DNA from: Pilaira anomala
Lineage: Eukaryota; Mucoromycota; Mucoromycetes; Mucorales; Mucoraceae
Assembly (NCBI GenBank): GCA_025716855.1
Contig: JAIXMQ010000033.1
Location: 186,001-250,000 of the forward strand
Length of the DNA: 64,000 nt
Reading direction: 5' to 3'
Both the position numbers and the translations under genes were made by a program. The notes below the pieces were generated by a model. It did no database searches. It was given only the letters and a program-made list of their open reading frames with translations, and was not told the origin of the DNA. Shown here piece by piece: positions 1 through 13,256 of the stretch (the stretch's first letter is position 1; every line of letters starts with the position of its first letter).

Positions 1-101
1 AATTTAATAACAATATGTTTAAAAAAAATAAAATCCATATCAAATGAATGTTGTATTTAGCATTATATCGTGTCATTGACGTTAGAGTGTATTTTCCTTT
101 A

Positions 102-133
<32 letters not shown>

Positions 134-1324
134 CAAATATTAATAAGAGAGAAAAGAGAGAGAGAGAGAGAGAAGAAAAAGAGAGAGAAAAGAAAGAAAG
201 AAAGAAAAGAAAGCAAAGAGATATAAATGAAATATATGAAGGGATGGTTAGAAAAAGCAGAATGACAGGTTGACTTTTACTAATAAAGATATGAACAAAC
301 TTTAAAAAAAAATATGGCCACACAGATCATGTATCTTCAGGTTCAAATTACCTTACACAAAAAAAGTAAATAGAGGCGGCGGCGGCGGATAAGTAGTACA
401 TATAGTAGTAATAGTTCGAGAACGATAATTTCAATTAATTTACAAAGTTATTCAACTCGTTTTTGTCTCTATTTATAATATAAATTTAGGGGTGTTTTCT
501 ATCTGTAGTGTTTCATTATTCCTAGGAGAGGGAGTTTGTTCTTCTTCTTACTGTTGTTACTATAAAATGTTAAATTACTAGAACTGATACATATTTTGGA
601 ATTACAAAATGTTTAACAAAAAGTCTATTGGTTTTCTCTCTTTGTTTGTTTTGAACTTTCCTTGAATGATAATACATAGAGTATCTATGGATTTACCATT
701 TAAAGAATACGACTGAGAAGAATTTGTATTTTTTTCTTCAACTGCAAACATTGATCTATTCTGTATTATATCCCCCCCCCCCCACACACACATACTTGAA
801 ATAATAACATATAGTTTATCCTGAATTTCTTTTTTATTCTTTAGTATGTACACAAGAAGGGTTCCAATTCTACTAAAGTTTTTTGAAATGTATATTTACA
901 CTGTTAATTCTATGCGTACTTTAATCTTTTCATTAATATACATCTATTTGATTTTATTAATATATATATATATATACTGATACCATCAATCAATTCGTCT
1001 TTTTTAATTGATAAATTATCAATGCTACTTGAGAGGACGATTACTTTAATAACCTACAACTAGTTCCACAAGCGCTCGCCATACTTGGAATTTTCCACAA
1101 AAAAATCACATTTTTGTAACAATTGAACAGCGAATGAACTATTACGTGAATATGTGTATCAAACAACCTATAAATGAAAGTGAGTGAGAGTGAGAGAGTG
1201 AGACTACGACAATAGTTTAAGCCAATCAAAAAGATACATCATATATAAAAAAAAAAAAGCACATGCATAACTGATTTATTCCTTTCTTTTTGCTTTTTAT
1301 TTTATATTTTTAAAAAAAAATTAA
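1..1324. other. Gene-free upstream spacer with simple repeats
   Basis: I see no convincing gene here. The stretch holds a TA-repeat (about 102-134), a purine-rich GA tract (about 146-215), a short GGC run near 375-388, a C-run at 772-781 followed by a short CA tract, another TA-repeat near 960-975 and a GA-rich patch near 1170-1202. The open frames are low-complexity translations of these repeats. The last 100 bases are T/A-rich and lead into the Rab start codon, so they probably contain its promoter, but I can name no motif. Confidence 0.6.
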
Positions 1325-2061
1325 ATGACTATGGAAGAAGATGAAAGTTCATACGATTATGTATTCAAGTTAGTAGTAGTAGGCGATTCAGGTGTAGGCA
1401 AGACGAACTTGATGGGTCGTTTTGTTCATGACACTTTTGATTTTGCTTCAAAGAGTACGATTGGACTCGACTTAACAATAAAGAACATGGTTGTAAAGAA
1501 TAAAAGGGTTCGAGCACAAATATGGGATACAGCAGGACAAGAGAGGTATCGTTCCATAACAAAGAGGTAAAATAGAAATTCAATGAGCTTCATTTTTTTT
1601 TTAAAAAAAAAAAAAAAAAGAGAGAGAGATTTAACAAGTACATGTCTAGATATTATCGTGGCTCAGTTGGAGCTTTACTTGTATACGATATAACTAAACC
1701 AGAATCATTTCTTGGTATTTCTAGATGGTTAAACGAGTTAAAGATCAATGAAGCTCATCCAGATAGTATCATTATGCTAATTGGAAACAAATCGGACCTG
1801 GAATCAAATCGTAAAGTAACTCAAGAAGAAGCAATGGATTATGCTAAAGAGAATGGTTTAATGTTTATGGAAACAAGTGCTTTAGAAAGTACAAATGTCG
1901 AAAAGGCTTTTGAGACTTTAATTATTAATATATTTGATAAGTTGTCTACTCAACTTACTACAATGGATGATAAAAGAGCTGAAATCATGCGTGGACAAGC
2001 AATTCAACTTGTTTCTCCTGTTAACAGTGATACACGTAAATCTAGCAATTGTGCATGTTGA
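1325..2061 (+). CDS. Rab11/Ypt31-like small GTPase
   Basis: Two exons, 1325-1566 and 1650-2061, joined by an 83-bp GT-AG intron inside the R codon before YYRGSVGAL; 217 residues. A Rab GTPase acts as a membrane-bound switch for vesicle traffic, and the Rab11/Ypt31 group serves late-Golgi and recycling routes. Visible motifs are the P-loop GDSGVGKTN, switch II WDTAGQERY, the guanine-binding GNKSD and ETSAL, and a C-terminal CAC that would carry two geranylgeranyl groups. The framework (YDYVFK near the N-terminus, YYRGSVGALLVYDITK) points to Rab11. The effector loop is odd for Rab11: it reads TIGLDLTIKN where Rab11 proteins have a TIGVEF core, and the P-loop has T instead of S after GK. It may be a lineage-specific paralogue. 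The family call is firm; the subfamily is inference. Confidence 0.93.
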
Positions 2062-2272
2062 AAAAAAAAACATGTATATAAATACCCCCCCCCCCTTCAC
2101 GCCTTATTAATATATTCCCAATAAATAATGAACTCTTTTGAATTTAAAATGGCAGGATAGAATTATACTACTGTAAACACATTCCAATTAAAGTTATATA
2201 AATAATAATAATATTTGTATTATAGTAATTTATTATGTAGTTTAGAAAGGGATTATTTAAAAAGAAAAAATA

Positions 2273-5200
2273 TTATTTCTTGCCAAATCGACTATTTTTG
2301 GTGGACATGGTGTCAGTATCAACTAAAGAGATCTTGACATGAATTTCACCAGTACCAGCGGGTGATAAAGGCAACCAACCATCAAAAGGTTGACCAGGTT
2401 TAACATAATTAAGTACTTCAAATTGATTTTCACCAATATCAACATCATTAAACTTGTTATGATCCTTGACCTTGAAATCCATAATATCCTTTACTTTAGA
2501 TGTGAAAGTTTCATTCCAATCAGGTGTAAGTGTCTTCTTAATATGACGTGTCTTGAAAACTACTTTACTTCCAACACGAACACGACAATAGGGATCACTT
2601 GTACCACTACGATCCATTGCCTTGAGTCCTCTTGCTTCAATAATAGAGACTTGAACTGTAGGTTCTTCATCACCTCCTGACATTGATCTTTGTTTCATAG
2701 AGTTACTGGGAGAAGTAGAGATGACAGAACTAGAATCATTGTTGTTTCCTGACATGGTGGTACTCTTAGTAGGAACTGGAGTGACCATTGGATTGGCTTC
2801 ACCAGTAGCAGCAGAAGCGGGAGAAGGCATGCTGGGTACAGGAGGTGTAGAAGGTACAGCTTCATCAGATGAAGATTTCTTACCAATTTTACCAATACCA
2901 CGAATACCACTACCTAAAGCAGATACACCACTACCAAATGCCTTACCACCAGCACCTAAAACCTTTCCACCAGCACCAAATCCAGCACCTACAACATCTT
3001 TACCAGCACCAAGAGCGTTACCAGGAGCAGAAGTAAAAACACGAGTTGTAGCAGAAAAGATATTAGTAGTAGATCTCTTACGAGCAACTAATTCAGGTCT
3101 CCAAGTAAGACGAAGCGTGAGAGAACCACCTTGATCCAATTTGTATTCTTTCGTGGTAGTTACAAATGTTTCTACTTCGTCACCAGTGAAAGTGATGGTA
3201 CAGGTACCTAACAAGGTATCTTTACCGATTTGATCCCAATCAAAGACCTTGGCAATTACAGGGGTATTGATACGATTCACGATAGGGACAGTGAATGTTT
3301 CGTCTTTACTGAAAGTAGGGTTCAAAGTCTTTTTATAAGTTTCGGTCTTGAAGACACGTTGTTCATTCACGTAGAAACGAATGAAAGGATCACTGGTACC
3401 ATTACGATCAGCAGAGATTAAGTTGGAGGCTTTGATGACAGCGACGGTCAAGTTACCTTGATTTTCAAGACTTTCAGCAGGAGGTAACTTGAATTGAACA
3501 GCAGGCGCGAACTTGAAACTAAGTGAGATATTTCCTCTAGGACAATCCAAAAGAGGGAACTCTTCAACCACGGGTTCAGTTACAGTATCATCTTCTGCCG
3601 CCTTCATTAAACGTTCAACAATCTTGCGTACTTCTATTGCGACACGACCTACAGACTTTTCATCCTTTTCATCTTCACGTACATCACGTACACGAACAAC
3701 TAATTTAGAAAAGTCCATTTCTTTTACAAAGACAGAGCCAGTTTCATTGATCTCAAGACGAGATCCCTTTTGTTCAGTAGTCTTGAATTGAGCGAAATTT
3801 GAGTCCAACATGAGTTCAGTGACGACCTTGTGGGATTCAGGAAGTGAGAGTGAATGCATCGTGACAGCCAAGACACCAGATTCATAACTAGTTAAATCAA
3901 TCACCTTCTTGTCTTCAGAAATTGTCTTGTACTTGATTAATTCACCATGAAGTTCCTTTTCAGGTAATTCTTTAGGCTTTTCAATCAATTCAGGCTCTTC
4001 AGAGACTTGACTGTTATTGGATTCATCTTCTGCAGTAGCTTGTTCTTCCTTTTTCTTGTTATCTTCTTCCTTGGCTAATGCTAAAGTAGGGAAGAAAGAG
4101 GCAACGTACTTGATCGTACCACGTCCCTTCTTGCGATCGAGACTAGTTAAAGGAGCATCACGTTGAACAGGTTCAAGACCTTGATAATAAATTTGTCCAT
4201 CTTCTGTCTTGACTTCCTTCATGATATCCTTCAAGAGCATATCGGTAATACCTAAACTCTTATCCTTGGTAACATCATTATAATCCATGACCTCAAAGAC
4301 CAAATCATCACGTTTAGAATGAACAGGTACATACAAGACTTGATCCCAAACAGGATCAAGGTCATCATCTACACGCTCAGTCTGACCACGTACTTGAGCA
4401 CCGGACATCACACGAACATAAGGATCGGATTTACCACCTGTTAAAGCCTCAACGTTCTTAAGATCATTTGCGCTCTTAAAGTCCACACGGACCACACCAA
4501 TAGGAGGTTTATTAGCAGAGCTAGTACCTGAGAAACCGGTCATGGTAATAGGCTTCCATTGCATACTCAAAGAGATCTTTCCAGATCCGTCCTTTAATGC
4601 CCACCAATCTTGACCGTTAATAAAGACATCTTCTTCAAATTCTTCTAATTTGGATTCCCAAGTACCCAAGGTTCTTTCATCTGAATCAAAGATACCGACA
4701 TTTAATTTGAGTTGGGTCTTGTCGGTCACAAAGACTTCGACTTGTTTGTCCCAACGTGGGTTGATGGATCGTTTGAAGGTTTGCGTACGGAGTTTCTCTT
4801 GGCCGTTTACCTTAACAACTGCATATGAGTTGATTTCGCTCTTACCGCCAATGACTGGAATACTGATACCACCGCTCTTTTTAGAGCCACCTAATTCCTT
4901 ACATTCATGAACTGTGAATCGTAAAATACCACTGTCTATTTCAAAAAAAAAAAAAAAAAAAAAAAAAAGATAGGGGATGAGAAATCAAAAGTATATGTAT
5001 ATATCAATCGAAAATTTTAAAAACTTACTAGATTCTTCAGGAGGGATAACAGTACCGTCTTCTTGTTTATCAGCAACATTAGCAGGGAAGTAATGGAAAT
5101 CAACTTTAACTTCACCAGAGACCTTTCCTTTTCTCAAGACAGGAAGTTGTCTATTACAGCAGAAATAAGTTGAGTGATCAAAATGTATATATATATATAT

Positions 5201-7030
5201 AATGTATACTTACAATCCTTCAGCAACATAATCTGATTCTTCAAGTGATTTCAAATCAAATACACATTCACCAATAGGAGAATCACCTCTGCCCACATTA
5301 CGATCCATGACTTCCAAGATCAAAGGATCATTGGTATGATTAAGTAAGACAAACATAGTTTCATCAAATTTGGGGTTACGGGTATCTTCAATGAATTTTG
5401 TTCTACCGAGTTCTGCATTATTGGCATTATTTAAATGAACCTTGATATAAGGGTCAATTGTACCGAAAAGATCTACATCTTTAAGACCTGAAGCAGAGTG
5501 AATCTTGATAATCAAGACACCGTTTGCAGAATCTTTAAAAAAAAATAGTAAGTATCGTCTTCACCTATTGATATAGATATAACTTACTTAAATCAACACC
5601 ACCAGCCATCATGCCCGCAACATCTAAAGTAAAGACATTAGGAGCATACATCATAGGACCGAGAGTAGCATGTACTTGCTCTTGAACAAAAGATTCAAGA
5701 CCGGGAATCTAAAAGGTATATATATATATATATATATATAATATAAAAGGGTTTAGATTTACAAACATTTTAAATGGTTGAATAAATAATAACGACTTAC
5801 ATTGTTAATATCAAAACCAAAGGTCTCACCACCTACAGGCTTTAAGGAATAATCGAAATGAGGTTGTTCCAAGAAGGAAGCTTCAACAGTTTTAATATGA
5901 GGGAATTCGTTAAACATTCTGAACTTGAGACGAAGGTGACCAGAGAAAGCGAGCTCTTCCAACAAGACAGGCATACCAGCACCAATCATACCTTTACCAA
6001 CACGAATAGTTAATACAATTTTGGGGTTCACTTTAGATTGAAGATCACGTTCAGAGAGATCTAAAGTATCGTTAGGAATAAAAGAGAACTTCCAATCCAT
6101 ACAGACAACATTAGGTTCAGTTTTAGTAAGCGTTTTGATACTTTCGATACGAGGAGCTTTAGTACCCAAAGTAAAAGAAGTTAAACGAATCGAATCTAAA
6201 AAGGCAGGTGTACTTTCAACCAAAATAGCATCAGCGATACCGATAATTTGAGCAGATAAGACGGGTTCATAAATCAACCAAAATCTCGACATAAAATGAT
6301 TAATCCAATCAGCTGATTCAGTTTCAGTCTCTAAACGATTAATCGATAATTCACGTTGAATATCATCTCGAATGTTTCTTCGAAGACGACGAATGGAAGT
6401 TTGATAATAAGTAGCCAAGAAGGCACCTACGACTAAACAAGCCATTAAACCACCACCAAATTTAGTTAATAACCAAGTAAAGACGACTGTGAATAACATG
6501 GCGGCTGTGTTATGATACCATTGACCATAATAGGCTTCATTTAAAAACTTGGATACTAAATCTTCTTCTCGATCCTTTTCAACTGAACTGGAGGTACGAC
6601 TACCCTTGTACATTTCAATTAATCCATCTAATCCCAACTTTGAACTGAGTTCTTCCATAGCGGATTCATCTCCTGGATTAGGAAGTAATGAGAACGCGTT
6701 CCAACCTGCTTTTTTAGAGTCAGTAGTGAATGAACCAGGTGTTTGTTTTAATGGAGTTTGTGCTGCACTAGCAGTAGGCTTGACGGGTTTAGCATCAGCA
6801 GAGGCGATAGCGTTAGCTAAAGTAGTAGAATCATTTGTACCTTGATCGTTGGTCATATTTGCATTGGCTCCTACTTTAGGTACACTATCAAGAACTACTT
6901 GTGCTTTCTTTTCAGCAGCGGCTTTTTTATCCATTGGTGAATCCTCCACTCCAAAGTCATTTAACTTGTCTCGAACTGCTGTTGCATTTACTTCGCTTAC
7001 AATACTACCTTCCTTTTGTGTAGTATCCAT
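2273..7030 (-). CDS. Tricalbin / extended-synaptotagmin-like SMP and multi-C2 protein
   Basis: Five exons (7030-5801, 5708-5588, 5532-5214, 5150-5029, 4935-2273), 1484 residues, all junctions in phase. Tricalbins tether the endoplasmic reticulum to the plasma membrane and move lipid between them. Order: polar N-terminus; hydrophobic membrane hairpin at about 174-209; SMP lipid-transfer domain at about 235-440 (ends near IPGLESFVQEQVHATLGPMM); C2 domains at about 451-550, 600-705, 740-860, 1091-1200 and 1355-1465. Several carry Asp-rich calcium-loop signatures such as GTSDPF and GTSDPYC. A stretch at about 930-1060 looks like a sixth, degenerate C2. A Gly/Ala-rich linker (GAGFGAGGKVLGAGGKAFG) precedes the last C2. 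The gene converges on the Rab gene with 211 bp between stops. Yeast tricalbins have three to five C2 domains, so this one is at the large end. The identity is secure. Confidence 0.95.
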
Positions 7031-8954
7031 TTTTTTTTAAAAAAAGAAAATAAAAAAAAAAATAAAAAATAGTAAGAAAAAGAAGAAAAAAGAGATTTTC
7101 AAAAAAATTATTTGTTTTTGTAATTTTTTGTGTGTTCTTTTCTTTTTTAGTAAAGGATCTTCTCCTATTATATTATTATACTATCGTCATCGAAAAAAAT
7201 AGAGTCATTGTTTTATCATTTACTGTATTATACACTTTTTTATTTATTTATCTTTTTTTTTTTTTTCCTTTTTATCTTGCTCTCTTTATCTTATATAAAA
7301 TAGTATTATATCTTATTTTCTCTCTTTGTTTCCTAGGAAGCAAAAGAAGAGATTGAGTGTGTGTGTTGCTAAGGAATAAAAGTTACTTGATTTTTTAGGT
7401 TTGACCGGCGACTCAATGTAATTTATTTGCCTTTTTCATCACTGTCTCCTTTTTTCTTTATAAATAAATATTTATGAATTATCAGATCCACTCTTTAATA
7501 TTAAAGACATTTTGTTCTTAATTATTGATGGGCTAATTTAGACTTGTATTCTCTTTATTTATTTTTTTCTTCACATATGTCATATAACGTACTATTCTTA
7601 AAGTGAAATGTCGTACAAAAAAAAAGACTTGGTCCCTTTTTTTCACTATAAAAATTTAGGTTTTCTCTATTTTACATAAAAATGTATATATCTTTAGCAG
7701 CAAGATTTAAATTATATTAAATTACTCTAGATTATATGAGTAAATATATAAATATAAAATAGATTTCTTTCTCTCGCTACTTTTGGAAACTTAAAAGCGT
7801 GTTGTGTGTGTGAGAAGGGTAAAATTGACAATTTCTTGAATGGTGTAACTCCAAATTCTCTTGGAAAAATTATTATATCTGTATCAGATGATGAAACATC
7901 GAAGCATTACAATTAATACATGTAGTTGCGTAACCGTTCCACTTTTTTGTTTTATTCATCTAATTGGAGTCATTTCCGACGTCATACAACAAAATAATAA
8001 TAACAAACTTGTCTTTTTGAAAATGAGAAATAGTAATACTATAAGATATAAAATAATACTCATTTTAACTATCACAACGTGGCTTCAATTTTAGGAAATT
8101 ACAATAAGATGATATTCATTCTTCTTTTTTTTTTGAAATTAAATAACCGCTATTTGCTTGATGATCACAAAAAAGACTTTTTTGTTGTAAATGCTGGAAG
8201 TTTACCGAGATTTATCTTGTAAAATTACGTATAAATACCGCTAAAACCAACTTGGGTTAAATCGAGATAATCATTTATAGCTCATTTCTATGATGATATG
8301 CTAACATATAATCATTTATTCAAATACAAACTCTCTTCTCGGATTAATAAGTTAAAATGAAAGGAATATATACATTTGAGCCAGTGCTCTGTTTGTGTAC
8401 CTTTTTGTGTTCGCGTTTTACATATTGTTTTCTTTTTAAAATAAAAAAAAAGCCGAGACCCTTATTTTTTCGATTGGTGACTGGTAAAAACTTTTTCAAA
8501 AGGCATTAAAACGCCATATTTCAGGTGACACATTTCGCGTCAACTAAATACTTTATATTTATGTTTTATCGAAATAAAAATATATTTATATACATTGTAT
8601 TTATTATTTGAACTGTGTATAATACGTGTATAATCAATGTATATACATGCAAAAATACCCACACAAAAACGTTGTCGACCTTTTTCCAAAAAAGATAATT
8701 TAAATTTTTTATTTCATGTTTTTTACACTGCTTTCAAGTTAAAACTTGTTTCAATAAAAGTATAAAAGGCGAAAAAAATTTGTCAAAGAAACCATACATT
8801 GAGAAGACGTTTCTATATTGAGTCGATTTTCATCTTTCTCGAGTATCTAGGTCTAGTGACACTTTATCACCAGCTTAAATAAGGATCATATTCGTAAACT
8901 ACCTGCTTGCGTTCCTTATAATTCTACTCGAAGCAAACGTCGAATCAATACAGG
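7031..8954. other. AT-rich spacer, no gene seen
   Basis: No supportable gene. The first 350 bp upstream of the tricalbin start are rich in poly-A/T and CT tracts and probably include its promoter. Short open frames near 7132 and 7861 are low-complexity or lack any family resemblance. From about 8880 a kelch-like reading frame may begin, but I can follow it reliably only from about 8955. Confidence 0.5.
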
Positions 8955-11021
8955 ATGGTGTTTTACTTTATAAATTAAACAGTTTTTGGGAACCCTTACC
9001 CGTTCCGGTTGATTTTACGGCTGAACCAAGAACTAACCCGCAAGTAACAGCAGCGCCAGATGGTGTAAGCCTGTTAATTCAAGAAGGGGATAGTGCCAAG
9101 AGGGAGCCTATTAAAAATCAAACGGTTGCATATAATTCCAGAACTAATTCTTGAGAATCCTTTGCTAGTTACAACGATATCATAAATGGTGGTGATAGAC
9201 AAATGTAAATGTTGAAAATATCTTTCTTAATTTTCTTTAGTTAAAAAAAAATATAGGATACTAATGATATAATTTTTGCTTAAGATCTTTTGGAAGTGGA
9301 GTATATGTTTCAAATCTGGATGGGTTTTTGGATTCTACGGTGGAAGACAGACATAAGTGTGACTTAAATATAATCATATCTGTAAAACGCTCCTATTATA
9401 TATTTTTTAACTTGCCAGGAATGCTATTGCCGGATCCAGCTTATTACTCAAGATGATATGACTATAAGCAACACGACTTACATCGAATCTAATAATATAT
9501 TTTACAGTTATGTTGGATTCTATTACTTCACCTTTTTTAATATGAAAACTAATGTATGTATAACTAAATATAATACGCAAATAAGTTTACATAAATAATA
9601 ATTTAGATTCTTGTATTCGTATTCGCGTATACATATAGACTTGGACTGTTTCTCCATAAACAGATATACTTAAAGCTTTTAGTATGGCTTGCAGTACCAC
9701 TTATCATCCAGAAACCAAAAAAATCCTATAATACAATTGAGAAAAAATATCTCTATAAAAGTATGCCATATGCAACCACATTTGATACTAATAATGGTAT
9801 TTGGTCGGAAGACATTATCAATGGGTCCTCCTCCATCAGTAAGAGATCGACATACAGACACTTTACGTTAGTAATAACAAAAAAAATAATTGCATACGCC
9901 TAATATTTTCTGAGAGCTTTTTTTAAAAAAAATGATAGTTCCAAATGGTAATGACATTTCACTTTATGGAGGGGCTTCAGGTAGTGGTACGAAAGGTAAC
10001 ATCATTCTTAAATATTATAAAAATGAACAGAAAGATTTAGACACTAATGATATTATTATTACAGCTGTTCTAGATTACTGTTTTACTCTCAATATATCCA
10101 ATATATCTTGGACCTTTCATGATTTAGCTGCTCCTAGTGAAGCTTCCGGTTCAAGAGCCCAATATTCAGGTATATTAAAAAGAAGTTTAAAGAACTGAAC
10201 AGCTTACAAATTTTATTATGGTATAGCCGTTCTGGTTAACGACACAAGTTTATTCATTTTATTTGGTCGTGATATGAACGGAGATTTGGTTAATCAGTTA
10301 TTAGTTTTGGATGTTCGCAATGTGAACAATATTATTTTTGCAGAAAATTTTCCTTTTGATGACTCGGCAAACGAAAAAAAAAAATGGTATCTATATTTCT
10401 AACAGTATTAATGGTGATAGTATCAGCCGTAAAGAGAAATTAAGCACAGGAGTCATTGTAAGAATTGCAGTTGGTGGTATAATAGCTGTAGGGTATTCTT
10501 TTATACTTATTTGGCATATATAAAAAGATTCTTACTCTAAAATAGTTTATAGGCTGCACTCGCTATTTTAGGGATCGCTTGTTGTTTCCGTAATCAGAAA
10601 ACTCAACAAACAGGTACTCGACCTGGTAGCACTAGCCATTTTGATACACAACAAAATAATGAAAATGAAACATTGGAGGCTGATCGGGATAAAATTGAAA
10701 ATCATTACAGAGAAGTTAGTTTTCCACTTTCTATTATTGACTCTCCAACTACATATCAACAACAAAAACCAAATATACAACAGCAAGGACAAAGAAATTC
10801 CACTCTTATCGGACGATACTTACTTTGAAGCCAATATTAGTACTGTTATGTCAGCATCTCAATCCCCTCATACTTCGACAACCACCAAACCAGAAACAAG
10901 ATTAGCTGGAGTTTCGTCAAATCTCTATAAATCTAAACCAAATATTGCTGAACCTATTCATCCTGATATTTTTAAGCCTTCAATAGTTACGAAACTTCTA
11001 AAACCTGATGGTAGTGTATAA
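8955..11021 (+). pseudogene. Broken kelch-repeat membrane protein (galactose-oxidase/kelch type)
   Basis: A decayed gene for a secreted/membrane kelch beta-propeller protein of the kind expanded in Mucorales. Pieces in order: propeller blades around 8955-9350 (DGVSLLIQEGDSAKREP, YNDIINGGDRQ), 9770-9867 (TNNGIWSEDIING then PPPSVRDRHTDTL), 9927-10198 (NGNDISLYGGASGSGT, ISWTFHDLAAPSEASGSRA) and 10228-10370 (VLVNDTSLFILFG, LLVLDVRNV); then a membrane segment (STGVIVRIAVGGIIAVG) and a cytoplasmic tail ending KLLKPDGSV. Breaks: an in-frame TGA at 9152-9154 where the family has Trp, a frameshift near 9325, another near 9815-9825, a shift in the A-run at 10375-10384, and one near 10785. Intron borders still look intact (for example 10168-10225). 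The family name comes from repeat texture, not a search. Confidence 0.75.
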
Positions 11022-12731
11022 TTTTATTATTATTAATAAAGGTGTTTTTAATGAAAAATGGCTCTTGTACTTAATTTTGTTACTGCATTTTTTTTTTTTT
11101 GAATGTAACGGATCATATTTTCGATAAATACAACGGCTTTTCTCTAAATATTGATAGTCTATTACTATACATATCATTAAATTGATTAGTAATGTTGCTC
11201 ACTCAGATTATTAAAGCCGTTCATAGGCTAAGACTTATGAGCTTTTTATCTAATTTATAGCTGTAATCCAATCATTACATTTATTAAAATTTTCATAAGA
11301 TAAGTACGTGATTCATCTAAACCCATATTTTAAAGTGAAATATGATTATTTGAATGTATGAACTTGATGAAAAAAATTGTATCTTAAAATTGTGTTAATA
11401 AAGTGTAGCGCATTATAATAATACTGTGACCGAAGAGAATATAGGAGAAGCGCGATATTTGACAGTGTTCATAGTGAAATAGCGAAAACCACTCTTTGTT
11501 CTGATAAAAACAACTTTTCACGTTATTTTCATGTAACTTAACAAAATTAAACTAAGCTACAACATTACGGGTTTTTTTAAATAGTTATGCCATCAGACCT
11601 TATAAGAAAGTGCGACTAGTTATAATATTCTCTTTTTTTTTCATCTTTTATTGACTTCATTTGAAGCTTATTTGAGGTTTTGTGTTAATTCTTAAAAATT
11701 TGGCTGTCCGTTAATTTTTGCTCTTCCTGCCAACAGAAGCAGAATTATGCAAACGTTGGATTGGTCACCCACTAATAACAGGAACATGAGTTGGGTTTAG
11801 AAAAATATATGTTCTTTACCGGTGTTGTTACCCTCCCGATCTCTTTTTATGTACTTTTGCAAGAAGAGTAAGATCTAAAAGTTACCCATTGTCTATCTTA
11901 ATAACGTGTATCTAAAATTAAAAAGTGTTGGCAACATTGGATTTTAATAGGAAATACTTTTTCAATGTAGAAACTTCTGGTAAATACTTTATGCGATTAT
12001 AAAATATAGTTACAGATTAATCCGATTGTTAATATTTTTTTAAAAAAAAATTCGCGTCGTATTACTTTATAGGATCCCTAACTGGAACTGGCTATAAATA
12101 ATGTTTGTATTAATTGATGTTTTATTAAAAATGATGTCAAGTACACAAAGCGTCTCAACTATATAATCGTCGTAAATAGGACATAATATGTCCGTCAAAA
12201 TGTGGCACAGTAATTAAGATATAACATTCTGATCTGATGCTATTGCTACTTTGAGAAAGATGAGAAAGTAAAAGTTGGGCGTACCCAACAAGGCTCTTTT
12301 TAGTTTATATGCTGATTCATAATAAGTAGGATTGTATCTAAATTTCTACCACTTTTATTTACATTGAACTCGTGACAAAACTTTAGCCCGTAGTTTAATT
12401 TTTAATTATTCACACACGCATTCTTCTCAAAACGTTTTTAAGCTCTCATTTTTTTTGTCATACGCCATGCGTCCCCTAAAAGCGATAGAAATACCTTATT
12501 CGATCTATACTAATTTCGTTAAAAGTCTGATGTTCTTATTATATACATGTCTCTTTTTTTTTAAAAAAGAATCTGTCGTCAATGCATCTAGATGATTCGT
12601 ATAAACTGTTTTTCTTTTCAAAGCACAACATCACATGGATATTCAAAAAAAAAAGAGCCCGAAAAAAAAACACATATGTAAAATGCAAAGTACCTTGATC
12701 AGCAAGCATTGAATGTGACTTTGTCTCATGG

Positions 12732-12777
<46 letters not shown>

Positions 12778-13256
12778 GCACCACTCTCACGGAAGGAACT
12801 ATGTGTATCATTCATACCTGTATTAAAAATAAATATAGAATAATTTGTCGTCAGATAGCTTAAATCATATGCCTCTTGTCTTTTTATGTACGTGCTCAAG
12901 AGATTAAAGAAAACATGTATATATCATTCGTTTTCTTTGGAACCAGTTATTTATTTACTCTTAAAAGAGAACTGATCCGCATCTTTGTTAAATAAATAAA
13001 TAAAATTACTGCAGTAAACTCTTTTTTTCTCATAATAACGAGAACGATATATAAATATTTAAGCAAATAAAGAAATAAAATAAGGCAAAACAACAAAAAA
13101 AAACATAGCGAATCAGTGATATAGATTATTGTTTTTTTTTTTTATTTCCTTTAAGATGATGATATATAACGCCACTGTCGCAACAAAGTAAATAATTCCC
13201 ATAAGCAAGATAGTGAAAAGATCATAATTATTGAGATATTGGTACACAATATTTTG
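11022..13256. other. AT-rich spacer, no gene seen
   Basis: No supportable gene on either strand. The region is stop-rich in all frames apart from short low-complexity frames. A pure T-run of 42 bases lies at 12735-12776. The last few hundred bases are the 3' flank of the small minus-strand ORF at 13257. Confidence 0.5.
12735..12776. repeat. Poly-T homopolymer
   Basis: An uninterrupted run of about 42 T in a gene-free stretch. It is one of many A/T homopolymers in this window and is prone to length error in assemblies. Confidence 0.9.

Noticed and set aside
99..323. Minus-strand frame of 74 codons
   Set aside because: It is a translation of TA- and GA-simple repeats with almost no sequence complexity.
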